Below, piece after piece: positions 1-7,100 of a stretch of DNA of 25,466 nucleotides. Origin of the DNA: JBGOUP01 sp041477655. GTDB taxonomy: Bacteria > Patescibacteriota > UBA1384 > 2-12-FULL-50-11. Positions within the stretch are counted from its first letter, which is position 1, and every line of letters starts with the position of its first letter. The position numbers and the translations under genes are program-made. The stretch spans positions 1 through 25,466 of the forward strand of contig JBGOUP010000012.1 of the NCBI GenBank assembly GCA_041477655.1, written 5' to 3'. The notes under the pieces are model-generated. The model ran no database searches, had not been told where the DNA came from, and saw nothing but the letters and a program-made list of their open reading frames with translations.

Positions 1-65
1 GTGTCCATAGTTTTCATGAACCGACCGTAGCCCTTAATCCATCGACCGACAAACTCCACTCTCAT
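1..65 (-). CDS. 5' end of an unidentified gene (truncated by window)
   Basis: This is a minus-strand ATG at 65-63 with a strong Shine-Dalgarno AAGGAG five bases upstream (about 71-76), and it opens a frame that runs off the left edge. Only about 21 residues are visible, beginning MRVEFVGRWIKGYGRF and continuing to MKTMD. The piece is basic and aromatic and could be a cytoplasmic lead-in to a membrane segment, but that is a guess and I cannot assign a family. It lies about 860 bases downstream of fusA, so it probably has its own promoter. A weak match (TTAACT at 125-120, TACATA at 100-95) lies upstream, but its 19-base spacer is long. Confidence 0.6.
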   Translation of the reverse strand, partial: MRVEFVGRWIKGYGRFMKTMD

Positions 66-126
66 GGAAGCTCCTTAACTTTCAAAGAGTCCAGTATGTA
101 TCGGAACTTTTGCAGGAGAAGTTAAA

Positions 127-168
127 TTCAAAATGCAAAAACCAAAATCCAAAATTAAATTTAAAATT
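127..168. repeat. Heptad-phased A-tract repeat (six units)
   Basis: Six consecutive 7-mers read TTCAAAA, TGCAAAA, ACCAAAA, TCCAAAA, TTAAATT, TAAAATT; the first four share NNCAAAA. The same 7-base phasing recurs in the rpsL-rpsG and rpsG-fusA spacers. It is non-coding and I do not assign it to a named repeat family. Confidence 0.6.
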
Positions 169-214
169 AGAAAATTTATATACAATTACACCGAAGCGTC
201 AAGAGTTCTCGGCC

Positions 215-260
215 TTTGAGGGTAGGGGGACCTACCGCAAGTGCTCCCCCTACCCTCAAA
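215..260. repeat. Perfect 16-bp inverted repeat (REP-like hairpin)
   Basis: The left arm TTTGAGGGTAGGGGGA (215-230) is exactly complementary to the right arm at 245-260, with a 14-base loop containing CCGCAAGTG. No T-tract follows on either strand, so it is a poor intrinsic terminator. The minus-strand core GGGTAGGGG...GC..ACTTGCG recurs in degraded form at about 858-905, which suggests a small dispersed palindromic repeat family. Confidence 0.7.
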
Positions 261-357
261 ACTCCCACCCCCTTGCGCAAAGACAAAGTCAAAAAGGAGA
301 CCAGTCGCTCATCAGTAACGGATTTTTAATTGGATAAAAGTCTTGACGCGCAGACAT

Positions 358-405
358 AAATGACACTCCCCGGACGACTATTCAGGAGTCCGGGGAGTGT
401 CATTT
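358..405. repeat. Perfect 18-bp inverted repeat, possible bidirectional terminator
   Basis: Positions 358-375 pair perfectly with 388-405, with a 12-base loop (376-387). AAA at the outer left end pairs with TTT at the outer right end, the usual geometry of a bidirectional terminator, although the following T-run (TTTCTTTC) is short and interrupted. The loop and right arm also hold AGGAG (384-388) and the GTG (397-399) that opens the possible small gene 397-579, so the hairpin could mask its ribosome binding site. Confidence 0.65.
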
Positions 406-579
406 CTTTCGGACCCAATAAATAAAGGGTTGCTCCAACTCTGCGCTGAACAGTCCCTAACGCACGACCAATTCGTTGCAGTCACCATTTGCATCGTGTC
501 AACTGGTCTTCCGTTAACCAAGGAAGCTTATCGAGCAATCGTGGATAGTGTTGGGTGCAATTCCACCCATGAGCCTTAG
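397..579 (+). CDS. Possible small protein of unknown function (60 aa)
   Basis: This frame starts at GTG and encodes about 60 residues, beginning MSFLSDPINKGLLQLC. The composition is protein-like, with a predicted mostly helical middle (about residues 9-48), three cysteines (15, 32, 54) and no signal peptide or membrane span. An AGGAG lies 8 bases before the GTG, but both lie inside a strong hairpin (358-405). A convincing plus-strand intrinsic terminator overlaps the stop codon, which supports a real plus-strand transcript here although every neighbour to the right is on the minus strand. I do not recognise a family. The alternative is that the transcript is a small RNA and the frame is incidental. 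Confidence 0.4.
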   Translation: MSFLSDPINKGLLQLCAEQSLTHDQFVAVTICIVSTGLPLTKEAYRAIVDSVGCNSTHEP

Positions 580-604
580 TGTAACAACACTGGGGCTTTT
601 TCTT
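572..604 (+). terminator. Intrinsic terminator, plus strand
   Basis: Positions 572-582 (AGCCTTAGTGT) pair with 587-597 (ACACTGGGGCT) over 11 bp including two G-U pairs, with an AACA loop and TTTTTCTT immediately after. No T-tract exists on the minus-strand side, so the terminator is directional. It ends whatever is transcribed rightward from about 400. Confidence 0.75.
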
Positions 605-631
605 AATCGAAGTTTACATCCCTCAACTATA

Positions 632-650
632 TTACACCTCGGAGGTGTAA
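632..650. promoter_or_regulatory. Perfect 19-nt dyad, operator-like
   Basis: TTACACCTC, one central base, then GAGGTGTAA: a perfect 9-bp dyad. On the minus strand it falls between a weak -35-like TTACCT and a -10-like TAATAT separated by 18 bases, a layout in which a dimeric repressor or MerR-type activator could act. No regulator gene is nearby. Function is inferred only from symmetry and position. Confidence 0.4.
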
Positions 651-680
651 GCAGGTAACAAGAAATCGCACGGCTTTTCT

Positions 681-740
681 TTATAACCAATCGGAAAACG
701 GGCGAATCTAACCCAAAAGCAGGTTATAAGCCCGTTTTCC
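681..740. repeat. Interlocked complementary segments (alternative hairpins)
   Basis: TTATAACC (681-688) complements GGTTATAA (722-729), while GGAAAACGGGC (693-703) complements GCCCGTTTTCC (730-740). The order a-b-a'-b' is pseudoknot topology. With no base between a' and b' both stems probably cannot form fully at once, so two mutually exclusive folds are likelier. Confidence 0.5.
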
Positions 741-766
741 ACCTTGATCTTTGCCCTAGCGTGCTT

Positions 767-784
767 GGGTGGGGAGTGGGCGGG
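767..784 (+). other. G-quadruplex motif
   Basis: The plus strand reads GGGTGGGGAGTGGGCGGG: four G-runs of 3 or 4 with loops of 1, 3 and 1 bases, a canonical short-loop quadruplex pattern. It lies in the non-coding region downstream of fusA, on the strand opposite to fusA transcription. Confidence 0.55.
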
Positions 785-928
785 ATGAGAAGCGAATATT
801 TGGAGCTTCGAACGGAAGCCGCGAAAAATGTCAAAATATTTCTGGGGCATTTTGTAACGGCGAGCGGGGCAGCGCTTCGCAAGTAGCACCCCTACCCCTT
901 TGCAATAAATTCTTATATTAAAAATAAT

Positions 929-3019
929 TTAAGTCTTGGCTCCAGCGGCGGATTTACCCACGATCTGGGCAGTAACGTTACTGGGCGCTGGTTCGTAGTG
1001 ATCAAATTCCATCGTAAAGGAGGCTCGGCCTTGGCTCATACCTCGAAGCTCGGTGATATAGCCAAACATTTCTGATAGCGGCACGGTAGCGTCAATTACT
1101 CGGGAGTTGCCCCGATCATCGGTGGACATAATCTGGCCACGACGAGAGTTAAGATCGCCCATAACATTGCCGAAGAATTCCTCGGGCACAATCACTTCAA
1201 CTTTCATAATTGGCTCAAGAATAATTGGTCCAGCTTTTTTGGCGCCCTCACGAAGAGCCATGGCACCAGCAATTTGGAAAGCGATATCAGATGAGTCAAC
1301 GTCGTGGAACGAGCCATCGTAAAGTTTGACTTGAATGTCTACTAGCGGGTAACCGGCCACAACGCCCTTAGATAGTGCCTCTTTAACACCTTTCTCAACC
1401 GGGCCGATAAATTCGCGAGGGATAGTTCCGCCGCTGATCTTGTTGACAAACTCAAAACCGCTACTTCGTTCCAGTGGGATTATTTCCAACCAGACATGAC
1501 CGTACTGGCCGCGACCACCGGTTTGCTTGATGTATTTACCTTCTTGTTTAATGGGTCTAGTAATAGTTTCTTTGTAGGCAACTTGAGGTGTGCCCTTGAT
1601 GGCATCAACGCTAAATTCCCGTTTCATTCGATCAACGATAATATCCAAGTGGAGTTCACCCATGCCTTCAATTAAGGTTTGATTAGTGGTTTCATCCTGG
1701 CTTAGTCGTAATGTCGGGTCTTCTTGGGCCAGACGTTGAAGAGCGGCGCCCATTTTTTCTTGATCGGCCTTGGTTTTTGGCTCAATCGACATCTTGATAA
1801 CTGGTTCAGGGGCAAAAATTCGTTCCAAAACGATTGGGCTATTTTCGGCGCATAATGTATCACCGGTAGTGGTGTTTTTCAGACCGACAGCTGCGGCGAT
1901 ATCCCCGGCGTAGATTTCATTGACGTCTTCGCGAGAATTAGCGTGAAGCCGGACAATCCGACCAACCCGCTCTTTTTCGCCCTTGGAAGAGTTCAATACA
2001 TAACTGCCTGCGGAGAGTTTACCAGCATAAACACGAAAGAACGTTAGGCTACCGACAAACGGGTCGGAAGCAACTTTGAAGGCCAGAGCGGTAAAGGGTT
2101 CATCGTCAGAGACGGCTCGAGTCATTTTTTTCTCTGGATCTTTGGGGTCGCTACCTTCGATGGCTGGAACTTCCAGTGGTGAGGGCAGATAATCAATAAC
2201 AGCGTCCAGCATTGGCTGAACACCTTTGTTTTTGAGAGCCGAACCGGCCAAGACTGGAAAAAGGAGATTAGCGATAACTGCTCGACGCAACCCAGCCTTC
2301 AGCTCGTCGGCTGTCAGCTCTCGGCCGGAAAAATAGGCTTCTAATAACTCATGGTCAGTTTCAGCAATTTGTTCAATTAGTTGGTGGCGATATTCCTCTA
2401 CTTCGCTTTTCATGTCGGCTGGCACTTCTTCTTCAATTGGATCAACACCCATGTCGTCTTTCCAAATTATGGCTTTATTTTTAAGCAAGTCTACAACGCC
2501 AGTAAGTTTGTCTTCGGTGCCAATTGGCAATTGCATTACGGCGGTTTTAGCCCCAAGACGATCTTGGATTGTTTTAACCACGTGCTTGAAATCGGCGCCG
2601 ATACGATCGAGTTTATTAACAAAACAGATTCGGGGAACTTTATATTTATCGGCTTGGCGCCAGACGGTTTCGCTCTGGGCTTCGACACCGGCAACGCCGT
2701 CAAAAACGGTAACGGCACCGTCGAGTACACGCAATGAGCGCTGAACTTCAATGGTAAAATCGATGTGACCCGGGGTATCAATAATATTAATGGTGTGATC
2801 TTTCCAAAAGCAGGTGGTTGCCGCGGCAGTAATAGTAATGCCTCGCTCACGTTCTTGAGCCATCCAGTCCATAACCGCCTCGCCTTCATGAACTTCACCA
2901 ATTTTGTAGGATTTGCCCGTGTAGAACAAAACCCGTTCGGAAACGGTAGTTTTACCGGCATCGATGTGGGCTATGATACCGATATTTCGTACTTTATCTA
3001 ACGAATACTGACGAGCCAT
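929..3019 (-). CDS. fusA: Elongation factor G
   Basis: This translational GTPase drives ribosome translocation and, with RRF, subunit recycling in the cytosol. The product is about 696 aa, full length for the family. The G domain is at the N-terminus, with P-loop AHIDAGKTT near residue 18, switch region RGITITAAATT, DTPGHIDF and NKLD; domains II-V follow and contain GMGELHLDI and the GRGQYGHVWLE segment of domain IV. A longer TTG start at 3025 is possible, but ATG at 3019 gives MARQYSLDKVRN and the better spacing from the GGAG at 3033-3030. It is the last gene of the rpoB-rpoC-rpsL-rpsG-fusA series, 128 bases after rpsG. The SD lies in a small inverted repeat (3024-3040). Confidence 0.97.
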   Translation of the reverse strand: MARQYSLDKVRNIGIIAHIDAGKTTVSERVLFYTGKSYKIGEVHEGEAVMDWMAQERERGITITAAATTCFWKDHTINIIDTPGHIDFTIEVQRSLRVLDGAVTVFDGVAGVEAQSETVWRQADKYKVPRICFVNKLDRIGADFKHVVKTIQDRLGAKTAVMQLPIGTEDKLTGVVDLLKNKAIIWKDDMGVDPIEEEVPADMKSEVEEYRHQLIEQIAETDHELLEAYFSGRELTADELKAGLRRAVIANLLFPVLAGSALKNKGVQPMLDAVIDYLPSPLEVPAIEGSDPKDPEKKMTRAVSDDEPFTALAFKVASDPFVGSLTFFRVYAGKLSAGSYVLNSSKGEKERVGRIVRLHANSREDVNEIYAGDIAAAVGLKNTTTGDTLCAENSPIVLERIFAPEPVIKMSIEPKTKADQEKMGAALQRLAQEDPTLRLSQDETTNQTLIEGMGELHLDIIVDRMKREFSVDAIKGTPQVAYKETITRPIKQEGKYIKQTGGRGQYGHVWLEIIPLERSSGFEFVNKISGGTIPREFIGPVEKGVKEALSKGVVAGYPLVDIQVKLYDGSFHDVDSSDIAFQIAGAMALREGAKKAGPIILEPIMKVEVIVPEEFFGNVMGDLNSRRGQIMSTDDRGNSRVIDATVPLSEMFGYITELRGMSQGRASFTMEFDHYEPAPSNVTAQIVGKSAAGAKT

Positions 3020-3023
3020 CAGC

Positions 3024-3040
3024 AAATTTCTCCGGAATTT
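3024..3040 (-). promoter_or_regulatory. fusA ribosome binding site within an inverted repeat
   Basis: The minus strand reads AAATTCCGGAGAAATTT: AAATT/AATTT arms flank the CCGGAG Shine-Dalgarno. The layout CCGGAG, 7 bases, CTGATG is identical to that of rpsG, where the flanking arms are longer. Confidence 0.4.
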
Positions 3041-3134
3041 GTAATTTTCAAGTAATAATTAATCTTCCAATTTTCAAATTGAGAATTGGGCAATTGTTCC
3101 TTGGTTGAAAACTGAAAATTGAAAACTGAAAATT
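3041..3134. repeat. A/T-rich rpsG-fusA spacer with heptad tandem repeat
   Basis: Positions 3107-3120 and 3121-3134 are a perfect tandem duplication of the 14-mer GAAAACTGAAAATT, itself two related 7-mers. An imperfect hairpin (arms CCAATT at 3068-3073 and AATTGG at 3084-3089) precedes it. No gene is present. Confidence 0.65.
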
Positions 3135-3147
3135 GCATTTTGGGCTC

Positions 3148-3621
3148 TTAGTATCTAGCAAAATGAGCAAAGGCACGGTTGGATTCAGCCATTTTATGCA
3201 GATCTTCGCGGGCTTTCATGACTGGACCAGTGCCATCCAAAATGGCTTTCATTTCTTCGTAAAGAATCTCATCCATAGCTTTGCCCTGGCGCTTACGAGC
3301 GGAATTTAAGAGCCAGCGAAAAACCAGAATAACTTTTCGGCTGGGCTTGACTTCGATTGGTACCTGATAGTTAGCGCCACCAACTCGACGAGATCGAACT
3401 TCAAGAATTGGCGAAGCTTTCTCTAGTACGTCCTTAAGAATAGAAACCGGATCGCTAGACTTTTCTTTAGCTAGCTTTTCCAATGCCCTATAAACAATGT
3501 TAGTCGCAGTTTGTTTTTTGCCACCCATCATTAGTTTATTGATGAACTTGGACATCAACGGATCACCGTATTTTTCTTCAAGAACCAGGGGTGAGCGTTT
3601 AAATTTACTTCGTCCACGCAT
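3148..3621 (-). CDS. rpsG: 30S ribosomal protein S7
   Basis: S7 is a primary 16S rRNA-binding protein that nucleates assembly of the 30S head and contacts the E-site tRNA region. The 157-aa length matches the family (about 156). Recognisable stretches are the N-terminal MRGRSKFKRSPL, then DPLMSKFINKLMMGGKK, the VGGANYQVPIEV beta-hairpin segment and the C-terminal NRAFAHFARY. The ATG is preceded by a good GGAGG (3635-3631), which lies inside a 7-bp inverted repeat. It sits between rpsL and fusA in the classic str order. The 124-base spacer from rpsL is unusually long for this operon and is made of heptad repeats. Confidence 0.97.
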   Translation of the reverse strand: MRGRSKFKRSPLVLEEKYGDPLMSKFINKLMMGGKKQTATNIVYRALEKLAKEKSSDPVSILKDVLEKASPILEVRSRRVGGANYQVPIEVKPSRKVILVFRWLLNSARKRQGKAMDEILYEEMKAILDGTGPVMKAREDLHKMAESNRAFAHFARY

Positions 3622-3625
3622 CAGA

Positions 3626-3642
3626 ACAAACCTCCGGTTTGT
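3626..3642 (-). promoter_or_regulatory. rpsG Shine-Dalgarno in a 7-bp hairpin
   Basis: The minus strand reads ACAAACC, GGA, GGTTTGT: a perfect 7-bp stem that includes most of the GGAGG Shine-Dalgarno. Pairing would hide the ribosome binding site, as in known autoregulated ribosomal-protein messages, but no S7 target similarity was tested. Confidence 0.45.
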
Positions 3643-3645
3643 AAA

Positions 3646-3743
3646 CTCAAAGCACTAATTTCTAAGCACGAGACAAGTTCAAATTTAGAATTTTGAAAAT
3701 TTAATATTGTTTCGGATTTTGAGTTTCGGATTTTGAGTTTTTC
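3646..3743. repeat. Fourteen in-register heptads filling the rpsL-rpsG spacer
   Basis: The spacer divides cleanly into 7-mers, for example CTCAAAG, CACTAAT, TTCTAAG, CACGAGA. It ends with the alternating pair GTTTCGG, ATTTTGA, repeated twice, which gives a perfect 14-bp tandem duplication at 3710-3723 and 3724-3737. Frames are not coding. Confidence 0.55.
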
Positions 3744-3745
3744 CA

Positions 3746-4159
3746 TTACTTCTTCTTAGCTCCGTACTTACTGCGGCCTTGTTTGCGGTTTTCCACACCT
3801 TCAGCATTCAAAGTACCCCGAACAATATGATATTTAACGCCAGGTAAGTCTTTGACACGACCTCCGCGAACCAAGACCAGTGAGTGCTCCTGAAGATTGT
3901 GTTTAATCCCAGGAATATAGGCAGTCACTTCTTGGCCACTGGTCAACCGAACACGAGCGATCTTTCGCAAAGCCGAGTTTGGTTTTTTAGGGGTCATAGT
4001 AGTAACTTTTGTGCAAACACCACGCATCAGTGGTCGGCCTTTGGCAAATATGACCGGCCGATTTTTCAGACTATTAAAACCCCGGTGTAGCGCCGGTGAG
4101 GTGGATTTAGCTTTAGTGTGGACACGTGGGTGCTTAACAAGCTGGTTGATCGTAGGCAT
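3746..4159 (-). CDS. rpsL: 30S ribosomal protein S12
   Basis: S12 lies at the 30S decoding centre and monitors codon-anticodon fidelity. The product is 137 aa, starting MPTINQLVKHPR. The decoding loop TPKKPNSALRK and the second loop RGGRVKDLPGVKYH are intact, including the lysine associated with streptomycin sensitivity. It carries the extra N-terminal segment (roughly residues 25-45) seen in longer S12 forms such as those of Bacillus (about 138 aa) rather than the 124-aa E. coli form. The ATG is 11 bases after the rpoC stop with only a weak GGA upstream, so coupling to rpoC translation is likely. Confidence 0.97.
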   Translation of the reverse strand: MPTINQLVKHPRVHTKAKSTSPALHRGFNSLKNRPVIFAKGRPLMRGVCTKVTTMTPKKPNSALRKIARVRLTSGQEVTAYIPGIKHNLQEHSLVLVRGGRVKDLPGVKYHIVRGTLNAEGVENRKQGRSKYGAKKK

Positions 4160-4170
4160 TAGCGTCCAGT

Positions 4171-7100
4171 TTACTTAACTTCCTGCTTCTGGTCAATCAA
4201 GTCAGGATTAAATCCAGAGCCGGCTGGGATCAGTTTTCCGATAATGACGTTTTCTTTGAGGCCTCGGAGCGGATCAACGGCACTTTGAATAGCGGCCTTA
4301 ATTAAGACGCTAGTAGTCTCTTGGAAGGATGCGGCCGAGAGGAAGCTGTTGGTTGATAGTGAAGCCCGGGTAATCCCTTGTATACGTGGCTCAAAAGTGA
4401 TCGGCTGTTTCTTGTCTTTTTTGAGCCGATCGTTGATCGCTTCTATCGAAAGCCGATCAACTAAGCTACAAGAGAGAAGAGTTGAGTCGCCAGAGTCAAC
4501 TATTTGGACTTTAGAGAACATAGCTCGGGCAATAATCTCGATATGTTTTTCATTGACCTCGGCACCATGGGACGAGTAGATATTCTGAACCTCATGAATA
4601 ATATATTTTTGGGTATTCTCCAGGCCCATTAAATCAAGAGCAATTGACAGCTCTAGATGACCTTCAGTTAGCTGATCACCTTTCTGAACTGTGTCGCCGT
4701 TACCAACCTTCAGGACCATATCGCCTGTCACCTGGTAACTGGCCTTAAGTGGCTCTCCAGAAAGGATAGTGATTGTCGAGCCAGACAGCTTGACCTTACC
4801 GCCAATATTTGTTCGGATGGCTTTTTTATCGGTAGCGGTAGCAATAGCCTGCTTCTCTTTGACCACTTCTTTGTCCTTGACGGCCGGTACGTAGCCCTCA
4901 GAGATTTGATAGGTTTCTTCTGGTATGACGGTAGAAACAATCTCAATAATTTGTTTGTCTTTTTCTTCAGTAATGAGGACCTTACCATCGATCTCACAAA
5001 TAGTTCCTGGGTTGTGAGGTGGTCGGGCCTCGAAAATTTCTTCGACACGGGGCAAACCGGAAGTAATGTCACCAACTGAAACACCACCCATGTGAAAAGT
5101 TTTCATGGTCAGCTGGGTACCTGGCTCGCCGATAGCTTGGGCGGCCATAATACCAACGGCCGTTCCTTTCTCGACAGTTTCTCCGCTGGCTAGATCTCGG
5201 CCATAACACTTCTGACAGATGCCCCACTCGGCCAAACAGTAGAGGATTGAGCGAACATTCAGCTCTTCAATGCCGGCTCCGATAATTGCCTGGGCGATCT
5301 CTTCGGTAATCTCTTGGTTGGCTTTGACGATTGTCTTGCCGTCTTTGTTTTTGTGGGTTTCCAGGCTGACACGACCAATTATCCTGTCCTGGAATGAGCC
5401 ACCGTACTCTTCTGATTCAGGTTTTCTAAAGATCAAGCCTCGTTTACTGCCACAGTCTTCTTGATTAATAACTAAATCCTGGGCAACATCAACTAAACGC
5501 CTGGTTAGATAACCTGCGTCAGCCGTTTTAAGCGATGTATCGGATTTACCTTTCCTGGAACCATGAGTGGAGATAAAGTATTCAAGGACGGTTAAACCTT
5601 CCTTGTAGTTGTGAGTAATTGGCACTTCAATAATATCGCCAGCCGGGTTAACGACTAAGCCTTTCATGCCGGCCAGCTGGGTCAACTGGTTTTTGGAGCC
5701 ACGAGCGCCAGAATCAACCATTGTCCAGACCGGACTATTATGGTCAAAGTCACTCATAAGTGCTTTCTCGATCTTGTTGCGAATTTCCGTCCATTTTTCG
5801 ATAGACAATTTTTTACGTTCCAAAGCCGTAATCAGACCGCGACGATAACGTTTAGTAATTTCGTCAATAGCCAGCTCACCCTCTTTGATTAGAGCGTCCC
5901 TGTTTTTTGGGGCATTAATATCGGAGATAGACATGGTCATTCCAGATTTCTCGGCGAATTTAAAGCCAAGAGCCATCAGATCGTCAGCCAATTTTGCCGT
6001 AACTTCACGTCCGTAGTTCTTATAAATTGCTCGGATGATGGCCTTAATCTTTTTAGAGTCGATAGTTTGGTTAACATAGGCATGGCCCTTGGGCAGGATT
6101 AGATTGAGCATGGCCCTACCTGGAGTTGTTTCGATCCGCTCGTCACCAACACGTAATTGGACCGCGGCTTGAGGATGAAGCCCACCGCGCTGATAGGCTA
6201 GATCGAGCTCTTTAATAGAATAGAATGATTGGCCTTCGCCTTGGACACCTTTGGCAGTGTTGGTTAAGTAATAGAGGCCAAAGACAATATCTAATCGAGG
6301 AGCGATTAACGGCTCACCCGACGCCGGTTTGAGTAGGTTGTGGCTGGAGAGCATCAAGCGATGAGCCTCGGCTCGAGCTTGAGTAGAAAGTGGTACATGA
6401 ACGGCCATTTGGTCGCCGTCAAAGTCGGCGTTGTAAGCGGCACAAACCAGCGGGTGAAGTTGGATGGCTTTACCCTCGATTAACATAGGCTTAAAGGCTT
6501 GAATACCCAAACGGTGTAAGGTCGGAGCTCGGTTAAGCATAACCAATGACTCGCGAGTGATCTGCTCGAGAATTTCCCAAACTTCCGGAGTGCCACGCTC
6601 AATCAAGCGAGTGGCATTTTTGGGGTTATTAACATAACCATCAGAGATTAGCCGTGAGATAACAAAGGGCTTGAATAGTTCCAGAGCCATGACTTTTGGC
6701 AGTCCACACTGATCAAGGTGCAGGTTTGGCCCAACGACGATTACTGAACGTCCGGAGTAATCAACACGCTTACCTAAAAGATTCTGGCGGAAACGGCCTT
6801 GTTTGCCTCGGAGCATATCGGAGAGTGATCGCGGCTGACGACCGCCGCCAATCGAAGCTTGGCTCTTCCGAGCCGAGTTGTCAATTAAAGCGTCGACAGC
6901 TTCCTGAAGCATTCTTTTTTCGTTGCGAACGATTACGTCCGGCGCGCCTTGGTTCATCAGTCTCTTCAAGCGGTTGTTTCGGCTGATAACTCGGCGATAT
7001 AGATCATTAAGATCGGATGAGGCGAAGCGACCGCCGTCCAGCTGAACCATCGGTCGAAGATCCGGCGGCAGAACCGGCAAGTTAGAAATAATTAGCCATT

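Larger units (their letters stand above)
66..396. other. Non-coding, structure-rich spacer
   Basis: I see no convincing gene in this stretch; the open frame on the plus strand (110-337) has low-complexity, non-protein-like content. The stretch holds heptad-phased A-rich sequence (127-168), a perfect 16-bp inverted repeat (215-260) and most of an 18-bp inverted repeat (358-405). It separates the leftmost minus-strand gene from a possible plus-strand small gene. Confidence 0.6.
605..928. other. Non-coding region downstream of fusA
   Basis: I see no convincing gene here. A minus-strand frame at 632-889 has an arginine-, proline- and cysteine-rich translation typical of random sequence and no ribosome binding site. 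The region contains a perfect 19-nt dyad (632-650), interlocked complementary segments (681-740), a G-quadruplex motif (767-784) and a degraded copy of the left-hand palindromic element (about 858-905). No canonical intrinsic terminator for the fusA transcript was found. Confidence 0.55.

Noticed and set aside
110..337. 75-codon plus-strand frame
   Set aside because: Its start falls in heptad repeats and its middle crosses a perfect inverted repeat; low-complexity Lys/Asn/Gln content and no SD.
541..600. tRNA-like T-arm (GGGTG...CACCC) near 553-567
   Set aside because: The loop is 6 bases without the TTCRA motif, and no acceptor or anticodon stem can be built around it.
632..889. 85-codon minus-strand frame downstream of fusA
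   Set aside because: Translation rich in Arg, Pro and Cys with no ribosome binding site; the region is full of inverted repeats and a G-quadruplex motif, so it is better read as non-coding.
66..928. Possible RNase P RNA, tmRNA or SRP RNA in the large spacer
   Set aside because: I looked for the conserved cores (for example GAGGAAAGTC or a tRNA-like 3' end) on both strands and saw none.
3107..3134. CRISPR-like repeats in A/T-rich spacers
   Set aside because: Units are 7 or 14 bases with no unique spacers and no cas genes nearby.
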